Positions 1 through 6,312 are shown, numbered from the stretch's first letter. The stretch is DNA of 7,039 nucleotides from Chloroflexota bacterium (GCA_022562335.1 JADFPM010000142.1:1-7039); one strand, 5' to 3'. The notes: generated by a model from the letters alone, not told the origin. Numbers and translations: made by a program.

Positions 1-170
1 TCCTGGTAAATCTCCCGGGGCAGGGTCCATAGCGCCATTGCTTCCAGCAAGGCCTGGTACCATGGCGCCCCCTCGAGCAACGCCTGTTTCAGGTGGCGTA
101 ACGCTTCTGACGGCTGTTGCGCCAGGCCGCTGGAGGGGGCGGCTTGGAAAACCGCGTCTGATTGCGTCAT
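1..170 (-). CDS. Unidentified protein, N-terminal part, cut by left edge
   Basis: An open frame of 56 codons begins with ATG at 170 and runs off the left edge without a stop. The ATG overlaps the TGA of polX as ATGA, so the two are almost certainly translated from one message. I see no clear Shine-Dalgarno sequence before it, which fits translational coupling. The peptide starts MTQSDAVFQAAPSSG, then becomes helical and hydrophobic, with a segment reading LRHLKQALLEGAPWYQALLE followed by a Trp-containing stretch. There is no signal peptide or membrane segment. I do not recognise the family with confidence. The ALLEGxPWYxALLEA pattern faintly recalls a helical protein of unknown function that I associate with Chloroflexota genomes, but that is memory only. 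Its position downstream of polX gives no firm functional clue. Confidence 0.7.
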   Translation of the reverse strand, partial: MTQSDAVFQAAPSSGLAQQPSEALRHLKQALLEGAPWYQALLEAMALWTLPREIYQ

Positions 171-1972
171 GGACGGCCGCCGGAGGGAAGAGAGGTATGG
201 GCGGCGTCAAAAACCTTTATGCGGTCTGGCTTGGGAGTGCGGATGAATTCCAGGAACTGCTCCCTCGTAAAGGTGTTTAGTATATCCTGCGGTTGGCACC
301 AGGCACGCCGGGCAACTGCTACGCCATACCGTTTTTTGTCCAGGTGGGTGTGGTCGTGGGAATCGGTGTTGATGACCAGGGGGACCCCCAGTTCCCTGGC
401 CCGGTAGGCGTGGGTGTCTTTCAGGTCAAGCCTTTCGGGCGAGGCGTTTATCTCCAGGGCCGTGCCGGTCTCCCTGGCGGCGTGGAGCACGGCTTCCAAG
501 TCGAAATCCGTCGGCGGGCGTTGCCCCAGCAGACGGGTGGACAGGTGGCCGATGATGGTGACCGACGGATGTCCCATGGCCTTGATGATTCGTTGGGTCA
601 TGGTGGCGCTGTCTTGTCCCATGGCGGAATGGACCGATGCCACCACCACGTCTAGCTGGGCCAGCATCTCGTTGGAATAGTCCAGGCTGCCATCGGACCG
701 GATATCGACCTCGGACCCGCATAGGATGGCGATGGGGCAGCCGGCCTGCATCGACCTGAGGACGGCGATCTGTTTTTCCAACCGTTCGGGGCTCAGGCCA
801 TTGGCTATCCCCAATCCCGCCGAATGGTCCGTCAGCGCCATGTAATCGTAACCCTGGGCGATGGCTGCCTCCACCATTTTTTCTATGGGGTCGTTGCCAT
901 CGCTCCATTCGCTATGCAGGTGCAGATCGCCCTTTAGATCGGAGGACTGCACCAGGTTGGGCAGACGGTCCTCCAGGGCGGCGTCGAGTTCCCAGACACC
1001 GGTGCGGAGCTCTGGGGTGATGTACGGCAACCCCAAGCGCGCGTAGAATGCCTCTTCGGTGGGGAACTCTTCCAAGACCCCAGTACCGCCGGTCCCGGTG
1101 TCGCGGCTGGTGATGCCGTATTCGTTGAGAGACAGGCCCATGCGGTTGGCGTAGTCGCGCAGGCGTATGTTGTGCTGTTGGCTTCCGGTGAAGTACTGCA
1201 ACATAGCCCCAAAGGAAGCGGTTTCTCCGAACCGCAGGTCGACTTGGATGCCCGGTTCGACCACCACGCTGGTCTTCTTGCCGCCGTGGACCAGGACCTC
1301 TTTGACCACGGGCAGGGAAACCAATGCTTGGGCGGCCTCTTCGGGGCATGAAGCGGCGCCCACCAGGTCTATATCGCCGATGGTCTCTTCCCACCGGCGC
1401 AGGCTGCCGGCGGGGAAAAGCTCTACGATGCCGGGACATTTCTCACGCAAGGCGGAGGCGATCTCCTCGGCCAGGGGCAATGCCCGGCCGATGGGTGTTC
1501 GCTGGTCTTTGGTGCTAATGGCCTGGATGTGGCGCAAAATACCGGCGGCGGCCTTTTGACCCATTCCAGGCAGTGCGGCCAACCGGCCGTCGCCTATGGA
1601 CTGCTCCACGCCCTCTATGGTGCTGATGCCCAGTTCTTTGCCGATGAGCAATGCCGTCTTGGGTCCGATGCCGGGTATGTCTACCAGAGACAGGACTCCT
1701 TGGGGCAACTCTTCCAAAAGCTTATCGTAGGCAGATACCCTGCCCGTCGTATGCATTTCCCTGATCTTGTCGCTGATGGCTTTCCCGATGCCGGGGATCT
1801 GTTTCAGATCCATTCCCTCGTCTACCGCGGTGGACAGGGGGAAAGAAAGGTCGTTGATGGTGCGGGCGGCCCGTTGGTAGGCGCGAATCTTGAATATGGA
1901 GTCGCCCTTTATCTCTAGAAGGACGCCCAGATTCTCGAACAGCTGAGAGATTTCCTGGTTGCTAACGGTCAT
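167..1972 (-). CDS. polX: DNA polymerase/3'-5' exonuclease PolX
   Basis: This 601-aa protein is a family X DNA polymerase fused to a PHP phosphoesterase domain. It is predicted to fill short gaps and trim 3' ends in base-excision and related repair in the cytoplasm. Residues 1-90 form the helical 8-kDa-like domain. Helix-hairpin-helix motifs lie near 58-70 (IPGIGKAISDKI), 99-112 (IPGIGPKTALLIG) and 133-146 (ALPGMGQKAAAG). The nucleotidyltransferase core has GS at 189-190, the metal-binding pair D200/D202 (GDIDLV) and a third Asp at 245 (VDLRF), then FTGSQQHN at 261-268. The PHP domain (about 347-590) keeps DLHLH (349-353), TDH (381-383), GSE (419-421), SVH (446-448), GH (475-476) and NTDSH (535-539), so both activities look intact. 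Length is slightly above the usual 570 or so. ATG 1972 fits the family N-terminus (NQEI...LLEIKGD...RAYQRAAR), although no strong ribosome binding site precedes it. The TGA overlaps the start of the next gene. Confidence 0.96.
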   Translation of the reverse strand: MTVSNQEISQLFENLGVLLEIKGDSIFKIRAYQRAARTINDLSFPLSTAVDEGMDLKQIPGIGKAISDKIREMHTTGRVSAYDKLLEELPQGVLSLVDIPGIGPKTALLIGKELGISTIEGVEQSIGDGRLAALPGMGQKAAAGILRHIQAISTKDQRTPIGRALPLAEEIASALREKCPGIVELFPAGSLRRWEETIGDIDLVGAASCPEEAAQALVSLPVVKEVLVHGGKKTSVVVEPGIQVDLRFGETASFGAMLQYFTGSQQHNIRLRDYANRMGLSLNEYGITSRDTGTGGTGVLEEFPTEEAFYARLGLPYITPELRTGVWELDAALEDRLPNLVQSSDLKGDLHLHSEWSDGNDPIEKMVEAAIAQGYDYMALTDHSAGLGIANGLSPERLEKQIAVLRSMQAGCPIAILCGSEVDIRSDGSLDYSNEMLAQLDVVVASVHSAMGQDSATMTQRIIKAMGHPSVTIIGHLSTRLLGQRPPTDFDLEAVLHAARETGTALEINASPERLDLKDTHAYRARELGVPLVINTDSHDHTHLDKKRYGVAVARRAWCQPQDILNTFTREQFLEFIRTPKPDRIKVFDAAHTSLPSGGRP

Positions 1973-2110
1973 CGGTCAGAACCGCCGGCCCGGAACGAAT
2001 CGATCTGGACTGGAGGGCCGGGAAGCCTTTAGCATTTTCTGAAAGCATTGGCGCGCTGATGCTCCAGATGCGCCCCATCCGAGGCACGAATCCTTCAGGG
2101 GTGATTCGAA

Positions 2111-2138
2111 GTTATCACAGGGCATTTCTTAGTGTCAA
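2111..2138 (-). promoter_or_regulatory. Probable sigma-70-type promoter for polX
   Basis: Read on the minus strand there is a perfect -35 hexamer TTGACA (2138-2133), a 16-nt spacer and a -10 GATAAC (2116-2111). The -10 is preceded by TGT, an extended -10 TGn motif. Transcription would start near 2104 and give polX a 5' leader of about 130 nt. The -35 box lies only 4 nt from the -35 box of the opposite promoter. Assigned by consensus match and position only. Confidence 0.5.
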
Positions 2139-2146
2139 ACGTTGAC
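2134..2146. repeat. Inverted repeat GTCAA-N3-TTGAC joining two -35 boxes
   Basis: Perfect 5-bp arms around a 3-nt centre. Each arm is the core of a -35 hexamer for one of the divergent promoters (polX leftward, bioY rightward), so promoter symmetry alone can explain the palindrome. A role as operator for a dimeric regulator is possible but unproven. The rest of the intergenic stretch 1973-2274 shows nothing else I can name. Confidence 0.5.
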
Positions 2147-2170
2147 TAACCCTAGGTAAAATATTATACT
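2142..2170 (+). promoter_or_regulatory. Sigma-70-type promoter for the bioY operon
   Basis: TTGACT (2142-2147), a 17-nt spacer and TATACT (2165-2170) match the sigma-70 consensus in five of six bases each with ideal spacing. The start would fall near 2177, leaving about 100 nt of leader before the bioY TTG. I see no riboswitch or clear hairpin in that leader. The -35 box is half of the inverted repeat GTCAA-N3-TTGAC (2134-2146), so a regulator bound there would block both divergent promoters. It is not a classical BirA operator, whose half-sites are separated by a much longer spacer. Confidence 0.65.
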
Positions 2171-2274
2171 CGGCCACGGTTTCGGCCTCTCATAGCAATG
2201 ATCTATTTCGGCCGGCCCATGCCGCCGCCACCACGTTCTCAAGCTACTTTGCCAGCCCGCGGACCAGGTCAAAA

Positions 2275-2937
2275 TTGCAGCGTCAGGCAAGCTCAACAAC
2301 CTTCGTAGACGCCCTGTTTCCGGTGGACACCCGTGTGCGCCGGATCGCCAGAGATTTGGCGTTGATCATCGGGTTCAGCCTGTTCACGGCGCTGATGGCC
2401 CGAATCTCCATCCAACTGCCGTTTACCCCGGTGCCCATCACCGGACAGACACTGGCGGTGCTGTTGGCAGGCGCCGCCCTGGGCAGTTGGAAGGGAGCCG
2501 CGGCCTTGGCCCTCTACCTGGCTGAGGGGACACAGTTCCCGGTATACGCCGGGGGAGGTTCCGAATACATCTGGCAGATCGCCAACGGTGATTTCATCTT
2601 TGGCCTGACATCGGGCTCGGCCGGATTGTTTTGGGACCTGGCATCCGGGGGTTACATAATAGGTTTCATCCCGGCGGCTTTCGTGGTGGGGTACCTGTGC
2701 GAGCACGGCTGGGATAGGAAGGTGTGGATCATTCTCGCCATGCTGGCGGGTAATGCGGTCCTGTACGTGCCCGGCCTTTTGCAATTGTCATTTTTCGTGC
2801 CCAACGACAAGGTATTCGAGTACGGCCTTTATCCATTCATAATAGGGGACTTGGTGAAGTTATATATCGCATCTTTGGTTGTCCCGATCGCTTGGACGGC
2901 CTTGGACCGGAGGCGGGGGGGAGGAATATGGACATAA
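2275..2937 (+). CDS. bioY: BioY-type biotin ECF transporter substrate-binding protein
   Basis: This 220-aa multi-spanning membrane protein matches BioY, the S component that binds biotin for energy-coupling-factor uptake. The hallmark LPFTPVPITGQTL lies at 48-60, followed by a glycine-rich helix (AVLLAGAALG), LAEG (82-85), GGYIIGFIPAAFVVGYL (125-141) and GLYPFIIGDLVKLY (184-197). About six hydrophobic segments are visible. The linker between LAEG and GGY is somewhat longer than in typical BioY. The start is TTG 2275: no ATG or GTG lies in frame upstream in the leader, and AGGT sits 5 nt before it. GTG 2323 and GTG 2335 are in-frame alternatives giving proteins 16 or 20 residues shorter. No ATPase or transmembrane ECF partner is in the window, so it would use a shared energising module elsewhere or act alone. 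It is first in an operon with the MBL-fold gene, which begins inside its last codons. Confidence 0.93.
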   Translation: MQRQASSTTFVDALFPVDTRVRRIARDLALIIGFSLFTALMARISIQLPFTPVPITGQTLAVLLAGAALGSWKGAAALALYLAEGTQFPVYAGGGSEYIWQIANGDFIFGLTSGSAGLFWDLASGGYIIGFIPAAFVVGYLCEHGWDRKVWIILAMLAGNAVLYVPGLLQLSFFVPNDKVFEYGLYPFIIGDLVKLYIASLVVPIAWTALDRRRGGGIWT

Positions 2938-3572
2938 CCTGGATTGGTCATTCTTGTTTTAGGTTGCGGGCCGATGACGTGGTGGTGATCACCGATCCGT
3001 TTCCCGAGTCCCTGGGGCTCAGGCCCGATGCCCGGCCCGCCACCGTGGTCACGGTAAGCAATACTCATCCCAACCATAGCAACTGGACCGAGGTGGCCGG
3101 GTCGCCCAAGGTGATTAACGCACCAGGCGAATATGAGTATTCGGGAGTGGCGGTGCGGGGAGTCATGACCGGTTTGCTTCCGGACACCCCGATAGAACAC
3201 CGCAGCGTGGCATACTCGATAGAGATCGACCGGATCAACATTTGTCACTTAGGCGACATCGGGGTGCCGCTGACCACTACCCAGGTGGATGAGTTGGCGC
3301 CTGTCGACGTTCTGCTCCTGCCCACCGGCGGCAGCTGCACCTTGGAGTTGGACCAGGTGCTCCAGGCGATGCAAGACCTCAACCCCAAGATCGTGATCCC
3401 CATGCATCACAGCATCGAAGGAGTGGACCTTCCCATCCAAGGGGTAGATGTTTTTCTGAGGAACATGGGTCTCGATGAGGTTCAGCCCCAGCCACGGTTG
3501 ATCGTGACGCTAGGCAACCTGCCGGTGGACCGAAAGGTGGTGTTGCTTTCCCCCCAGGCCCGGACCGCGTGA
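2928..3572 (+). CDS. UlaG-like MBL-fold protein with altered metal-binding motif
   Basis: This 214-aa protein belongs to the COG2220 (UlaG/beta-lactamase-like) branch of the metallo-beta-lactamase fold. Family marks are MDITWIGHSCFRL at the N-terminus, ITDPF (21-25), NAPGEYEYSGVAVRG (64-78), HLGDIG (107-112), a PTGG loop (132-135) and IPMHH (157-161). The usual SHxHxDH ligand cluster reads S-N-T-H-P-N-H (44-50): the first His is Asn45 and the Asp is Asn49, while His47, His50, His107, Asp110 and His160 remain. It may bind one metal, bind differently or be non-catalytic, so I do not name a reaction. The start is ATG 2928, chosen for GGAGG at 2920-2924, 3 nt upstream, and for the family N-terminus; an in-frame TTG further upstream lies inside bioY and adds unrelated residues. 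The gene overlaps bioY by 10 bp, so the two are co-transcribed and probably coupled. Confidence 0.85.
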   Translation: MDITWIGHSCFRLRADDVVVITDPFPESLGLRPDARPATVVTVSNTHPNHSNWTEVAGSPKVINAPGEYEYSGVAVRGVMTGLLPDTPIEHRSVAYSIEIDRINICHLGDIGVPLTTTQVDELAPVDVLLLPTGGSCTLELDQVLQAMQDLNPKIVIPMHHSIEGVDLPIQGVDVFLRNMGLDEVQPQPRLIVTLGNLPVDRKVVLLSPQARTA

Positions 3573-3613
3573 CCCGCCCCACCCATCGGTAGGTCTCTCC
3601 AGGCGTTGTGCCG

Positions 3614-4183
3614 CTAAAAGGCCCGGCGCCTGGCCAGGTACAGCAGGAACATTCCCGCTGCCACCGCTGCCGCTCCGGCCATCAAAGCGATCCTGGGAAT
3701 CACCGTCACCACCGGGTCTCCCGGCGAAGGCAATGCTGCCGTGGGGGTTAGCGTTGGTGTAGGGGTGGGCATGGGCATAGCCTGGGAAAAGGTGAGGTCT
3801 ACGGTGTGCATTTCCACCGCTCCTTGGAACATGACGGTCTCCGAAGCCCGTATCCTGCCGAATTCATTGACCAGATAGAATCCGATTTGATGCCCCACAA
3901 GCCTCTGGTCTACCGGATCGACCCTTAATCCGCTGAACGACCCATCTTCCGAGAGTTGGACCGGGGCGCTTTCAAACACGGTGATGCAATCATCGATGCA
4001 GGCCACCAGCGTGGTGTTGGCCGGAGCCGGCTTGCCCTGTAGAGTGACCCGGCCGGATACTGTATCGGGGAAAAATGGCTGGGGTGGCAAATCGCCTTGT
4101 CTGGGGCCGGCGCCCAGTGTTACCAGGCCAGCCAACACCAGGGATGACCAGATAGCCAGGACCACTGCGGCCTTCCTCAACAC
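3614..4183 (-). CDS. Secreted membrane-anchored protein, Thr/Pro-rich linker
   Basis: This 189-aa protein, numbered from GTG 4183, has an N-terminal hydrophobic signal segment (about 5-24), an extracellular beta-rich domain (about 40-135), a low-complexity linker PMPTPTPTLTPT (137-148) and a C-terminal transmembrane helix (about 164-184) ending in LARRRAF. It should sit on the outer face of the membrane. The domain contains two cysteines (ACIDDC, 61-66) that could form a disulfide. Its pattern (V-T-L-x-G-x-PA, VACID, VGxxIGFYLV, ASETVxFQG, DLTFS) matches, in order, the N-terminal domain of the two collagen-like neighbours, so all three look homologous. GTG 4192 gives three extra residues, but GGGAGG (4197-4192) would then abut the start; from GTG 4183 the spacing is a normal 8 nt. 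I see no promoter before it, so expression may come from readthrough of the hairpin at 4244-4275. Function unknown. Confidence 0.8.
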   Translation of the reverse strand: MLRKAAVVLAIWSSLVLAGLVTLGAGPRQGDLPPQPFFPDTVSGRVTLQGKPAPANTTLVACIDDCITVFESAPVQLSEDGSFSGLRVDPVDQRLVGHQIGFYLVNEFGRIRASETVMFQGAVEMHTVDLTFSQAMPMPTPTPTLTPTAALPSPGDPVVTVIPRIALMAGAAAVAAGMFLLYLARRRAF

Positions 4184-4243
4184 ACTACTCACCTCCCGCT
4201 CCCCCGGAGACTGATCAACGGGGCTCCGGCTTGACTGGAAAGA

Positions 4244-4275
4244 GAAAGGCGCCCCAAGACCTTGGGGCGCCTTTC
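4244..4275 (-). terminator. Intrinsic terminator after the 356-aa collagen-like gene
   Basis: A perfect 15-bp inverted repeat, GAAAGGCGCCCCAAG (4244-4258) and CTTGGGGCGCCTTTC (4261-4275), folds into a very strong GC-rich hairpin. It begins 28 bp after the stop of the collagen-like gene on the minus strand. On that strand the stem runs into a pyrimidine-rich tail (CTTTCTCTTTCC). It stands between this gene and the next minus-strand gene, so it should end or attenuate the message. Confidence 0.8.
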
Positions 4276-4303
4276 AGTTGTTCCTAGAGTACCCGATGGA
4301 GAT

Positions 4304-5374
4304 TTATTCTGAAGACTTGCGTCCCATTACGAAGGCTCCACCTGCAGCCGCAATGGCTACGATGGCTAGGATCAATGAGATGATCCCTAGGGCGCCGCCG
4401 CCTCCGGAGGCTCCGGCGGGTCCGGCAGATCCGGCAGATCCGGCGGGGCCGGTTGCTCCGTCGGCTCCGGCAGATCCGGCGGCTCCGGCAGTTCCGGCGG
4501 CTCCGGCAGATCCGGCGGCTCCGGCAGATCCGGCATCACCCTTGTCGCCCTTATTGCCCTTTGCCCCGGATTCGCCCGCCTCGCCCATCATTGCTCCGGA
4601 TTCGCCCGAAGCGGGGGCGACGTTGGTGCCGCCCACCAAGAGGCTGCCCTGGGGGGCCATGACGTACCAAGGGCCGTATTGCCCGATGGCGTCGCCGGGT
4701 TTCAAGTCTCGGCGGTAATGGTAAAGGGGCCAGCCGTTATAGGTGACCTGGGTCCCCTTGCCGTCGGCCCGGACCAACGTTCCCAACAACTCAGGGTCGG
4801 CGCCGTCCCGGTACTCGGGCTGCTCGACCGCCGTTGGGTCGTCGTCGGTGTAGAGAGGAGGCCATGCCCGGAGGCATCCGTCGCTGGTGCAAGCGCTGAC
4901 CGCAGTAGTGCCATCGGCGCCCTGGGTGTCCCTGGTGTAAAGGTACAGCGTGATCCCCGTTCCGTTGACCAAGAACTGGTTCAATCCGGCCCAAGCGGTG
5001 GATACCAATGCTGAGCCGCCTACCATGGTGCTGCTGGCGGAGATGGACAGTTCAGCGTCCTTATGGCCGCCTTGCTCCCAGGTATCGGTCTCGTTGGCGT
5101 CGAAACCGCCGACTTTGAAGCTGATGGTCTTGCCGGTGAAACTGGCGTCGCCAGAGATCACCAGGACGGCAACGCCGTCTGCCACGATGCCCGAGCCGAC
5201 CTGTTCGCCATCGATCCAGGCGGTGACTTCGGTGCCGTCGGCGGCGGGCTCGCCATCCAGTGTGGCGGATATGGCCGACACGTGGGGCGGCACTTGTTGT
5301 CCGAGAGCCACAGCCGGGAATAGCAGCAATAAAGCCGCCATGACTGCCAAGGCCAGAATCCTTACTTTGAACAT
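4304..5374 (-). CDS. Surface protein: shared domain, COG4315-type repeat, collagen-like stalk, membrane anchor
   Basis: This 356-aa protein has four parts. A signal peptide covers about 1-25 (basic FKVR, then a Leu/Ala-rich core, likely cut near ALG-QQ). A beta-rich domain (26-113) contains TAWIDG, SGDASFTGKTISF and ETDTWEQGG. A segment at about 130-245 resembles the secreted repeat of COG4315/Lipoprotein_15 (PF03640), with GITLYLYTRD, ACTSDGCLRAWPPL, YNGWPLYHYRRDLKPGD and GQYGPWYVM. A collagen-like run of 20 unbroken Gly-X-Y triplets (264-323), rich in GSA/GAA and poor in proline, leads to a C-terminal transmembrane helix (about 328-350) and the tail GRKSSE. It should stand on the cell surface on a short stalk. 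ATG 5374 has AGGAGG (5385-5380) at a 5-nt spacing. It is a paralogue of the gene just upstream, with near-identical anchors even at DNA level, but the COG4315-like segment is unique to this copy. Ligand and role are unknown. Confidence 0.88.
   Translation of the reverse strand: MFKVRILALAVMAALLLLFPAVALGQQVPPHVSAISATLDGEPAADGTEVTAWIDGEQVGSGIVADGVAVLVISGDASFTGKTISFKVGGFDANETDTWEQGGHKDAELSISASSTMVGGSALVSTAWAGLNQFLVNGTGITLYLYTRDTQGADGTTAVSACTSDGCLRAWPPLYTDDDPTAVEQPEYRDGADPELLGTLVRADGKGTQVTYNGWPLYHYRRDLKPGDAIGQYGPWYVMAPQGSLLVGGTNVAPASGESGAMMGEAGESGAKGNKGDKGDAGSAGAAGSAGAAGTAGAAGSAGADGATGPAGSAGSAGPAGASGGGGALGIISLILAIVAIAAAGGAFVMGRKSSE
4465..4536. repeat. 18-bp tandem repeat, four copies, coding Gly-X-Y triplets
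   Basis: Four head-to-tail 18-bp units (4465-4482, 4483-4500, 4501-4518, 4519-4536) follow the pattern CTCCGGCAGATCCGGCGG with one or two changes in the second and fourth. On the minus strand each encodes two collagen-like triplets (GSAGAA, GSAGAA, GTAGAA, GSAGAD in protein order, up to phase). Related, less regular units continue to about 4405. Copy number changes here would lengthen or shorten the stalk in steps of six residues without shifting the frame. Confidence 0.85.
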
Positions 5375-5478
5375 CGGGTCCTCCTAAAATTCTTTCGACA
5401 TGAAACGACACATAGGATAGCAAAGTTATATGTTGACGTATAGTGCGGAGATTTACAAGTGTTACGGACGACGGGTTA

Positions 5479-5545
5479 GGGCGGTTTTAATCTCCCCGCA
5501 GTGGCCAGATGGCTTCGCGTAGCTGTAAATTTCGGCGAACCGCCC
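5479..5545 (-). ncRNA. Possible structured leader element, class unknown
   Basis: GGGCGGTT (5479-5486) and AACCGCCC (5538-5545) are perfect 8-bp arms enclosing 51 nt. Read on the minus strand the interior holds a smaller hairpin (GCC-ATCT-GGC) flanked by CGC/GCG. The element lies about 105 nt before the ATG of the 356-aa surface protein, a typical place for a cis-regulatory RNA. The string ACGCGAAGCCATCTGGCC slightly recalls the first half of the GEMM (cyclic-di-GMP-I) riboswitch, but the required second half (GGUAGC...GGGUUACC) is missing, so I do not assign it. A promoter close upstream would have to overlap the terminator hairpin at 5552-5595. Chance pairing remains possible. Confidence 0.25.
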
Positions 5546-5551
5546 CGGAGC

Positions 5552-5595
5552 AACAAGATGGACGCTGAGGGATCATCTTCAGCGTCCATCTTGTT
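5552..5595. terminator. 17-bp hairpin between the two collagen-like genes, probably bidirectional
   Basis: AACAAGATGGACGCTGA (5552-5568) and TCAGCGTCCATCTTGTT (5579-5595) pair perfectly over 17 bp with a 10-nt loop. The hairpin follows the stop of the 226-aa gene by 28 bp on the minus strand, the same spacing as the other terminator in this cluster, so it most likely ends that message; the UUGUU end of its own stem would serve as a weak U-tract. On the plus strand it is followed by CCTTTTTGTTT, a better U-tract, so it may also stop transcription from the left. Confidence 0.65.
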
Positions 5596-5623
5596 AGCCT
5601 TTTTGTTTAGATGAGATGGGCCG

Positions 5624-6304
5624 TCAGGCTCTCCGTCCTATGACGAATGCTCCGCCTGCAGCCGCAATGGCTACGATGGCCAAGATCAACGCGATGATCC
5701 CAATCAGTCCACCACCGCCTTCACCAGCGGTGCCAGCGGCTCCGGCTGGGCCTGCGTCGCCAACGGCTCCGGCAGTGCCGGCGGAACCGGCGGAACCGGC
5801 TGGGCCTGCGTCGCCCTTGTCGCCTGCGGCACCGGCGGGGCCTGCGGGCCCGGTGGCGCCGGCGGAGCCGGTATCGCCCTTGTCGCCTTTATCCCCTTTC
5901 TCAGCGGTAGCCACGACCACAGGCACGGCCGTGGCGGGTACAGCGGTTGGTTCCATCACGGAACTGGCTGAGATGGTGATCTCCGGATTCACGTGGCCGC
6001 CCTGTTCCCAGGTATCGGTCTCGGCGGCGTCGAAATTGCCTATTTTAAAGCTGATGGTCTTCCCGGTGAAACTTGCGTCTCCCGAAATGATCAGGATGGC
6101 GACCCCGTCGGTGACCTCGCCTGAAGCCACCTGGTTTCCGTCGATCCAAGCGGTGACGACGGTGCCGTTCGAAGCAGGCGCGCCGTCGACGTTGGCGGTC
6201 ACGGCCGAAAGGTGGGGCGGGATCTGCTGGCCGAAAGCCACGGCCGGGAAGACCAGCAGCAGCGCCGCCACGGCCATCAAGGCCAACATTCGCACTTTTG
6301 TCAT
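5624..6304 (-). CDS. Collagen-like surface protein, membrane-anchored, paralogue
   Basis: This 226-aa protein has a signal peptide (about 1-25: TKVR, hydrophobic core, VAFGQQ), the beta-rich domain shared with its neighbours (26-113, with TAWIDG, SGDASFTGKTISF, ETDTWEQGG), a short Pro/Val/Thr linker (118-134), a collagen-like run of 19 unbroken Gly-X-Y triplets (137-193) opening with KGDKGDKGD, a glycine cluster and a transmembrane anchor (about 200-222) ending GRRA. The domain and anchor are very close to those of the 356-aa neighbour, pointing to tandem duplication; it lacks that protein's COG4315-like segment. The charged KGD triplets and several GPA triplets make this stalk more collagen-like than its paralogue's. 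ATG 6304 is preceded by AGGAGG (6318-6313) at 8 nt. CCTCC just upstream could pair with that site. Expected on the outer surface; partner and role unknown. Confidence 0.88.
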   Translation of the reverse strand: MTKVRMLALMAVAALLLVFPAVAFGQQIPPHLSAVTANVDGAPASNGTVVTAWIDGNQVASGEVTDGVAILIISGDASFTGKTISFKIGNFDAAETDTWEQGGHVNPEITISASSVMEPTAVPATAVPVVVATAEKGDKGDKGDTGSAGATGPAGPAGAAGDKGDAGPAGSAGSAGTAGAVGDAGPAGAAGTAGEGGGGLIGIIALILAIVAIAAAGGAFVIGRRA

Positions 6305-6312
6305 GGGGGGTT

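Noticed and set aside
2133..2150. BirA, BioR or BioQ operator upstream of bioY
   Set aside because: The half-site spacing and sequence do not fit the known consensus of these biotin regulators, and the palindrome is explained by the two -35 boxes.
2199..2309. Short upstream frame (36 codons, ATG 2199) overlapping the bioY start
   Set aside because: No ribosome binding site, Pro-rich composition without any recognisable pattern, and out of frame with bioY.
3599..3633. Hairpin CCAGGCG...CGCCTGG between the convergent ends of the MBL-fold gene and the 189-aa gene as a terminator
   Set aside because: Only 7 Watson-Crick pairs before G-U pairs, a 15-nt loop that includes a stop codon, and no U-tract on either strand.
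4278..4718. Plus-strand Pro/Ala-rich frame antisense to the collagen-like region, and a similar one at 5616-6332
   Set aside because: These are mirror products of Gly-X-Y repeat coding on the minus strand, with no ribosome binding site or independent coding signal.
5425..5459. Minus-strand promoter for the 356-aa gene using TATAAC (5430-5425) and TTGTAA (5459-5454)
   Set aside because: The spacer is 22 nt, too long. Other pairings in this leader match the consensus poorly, so no promoter is assigned.
5433..5607. Plus-strand small RNA from TTGACG (5433) to the U-tract after the 17-bp hairpin
   Set aside because: The best -10 (TACAAG) matches only four of six bases at a 15-nt spacing. The hairpin is better explained as the terminator of the minus-strand gene.
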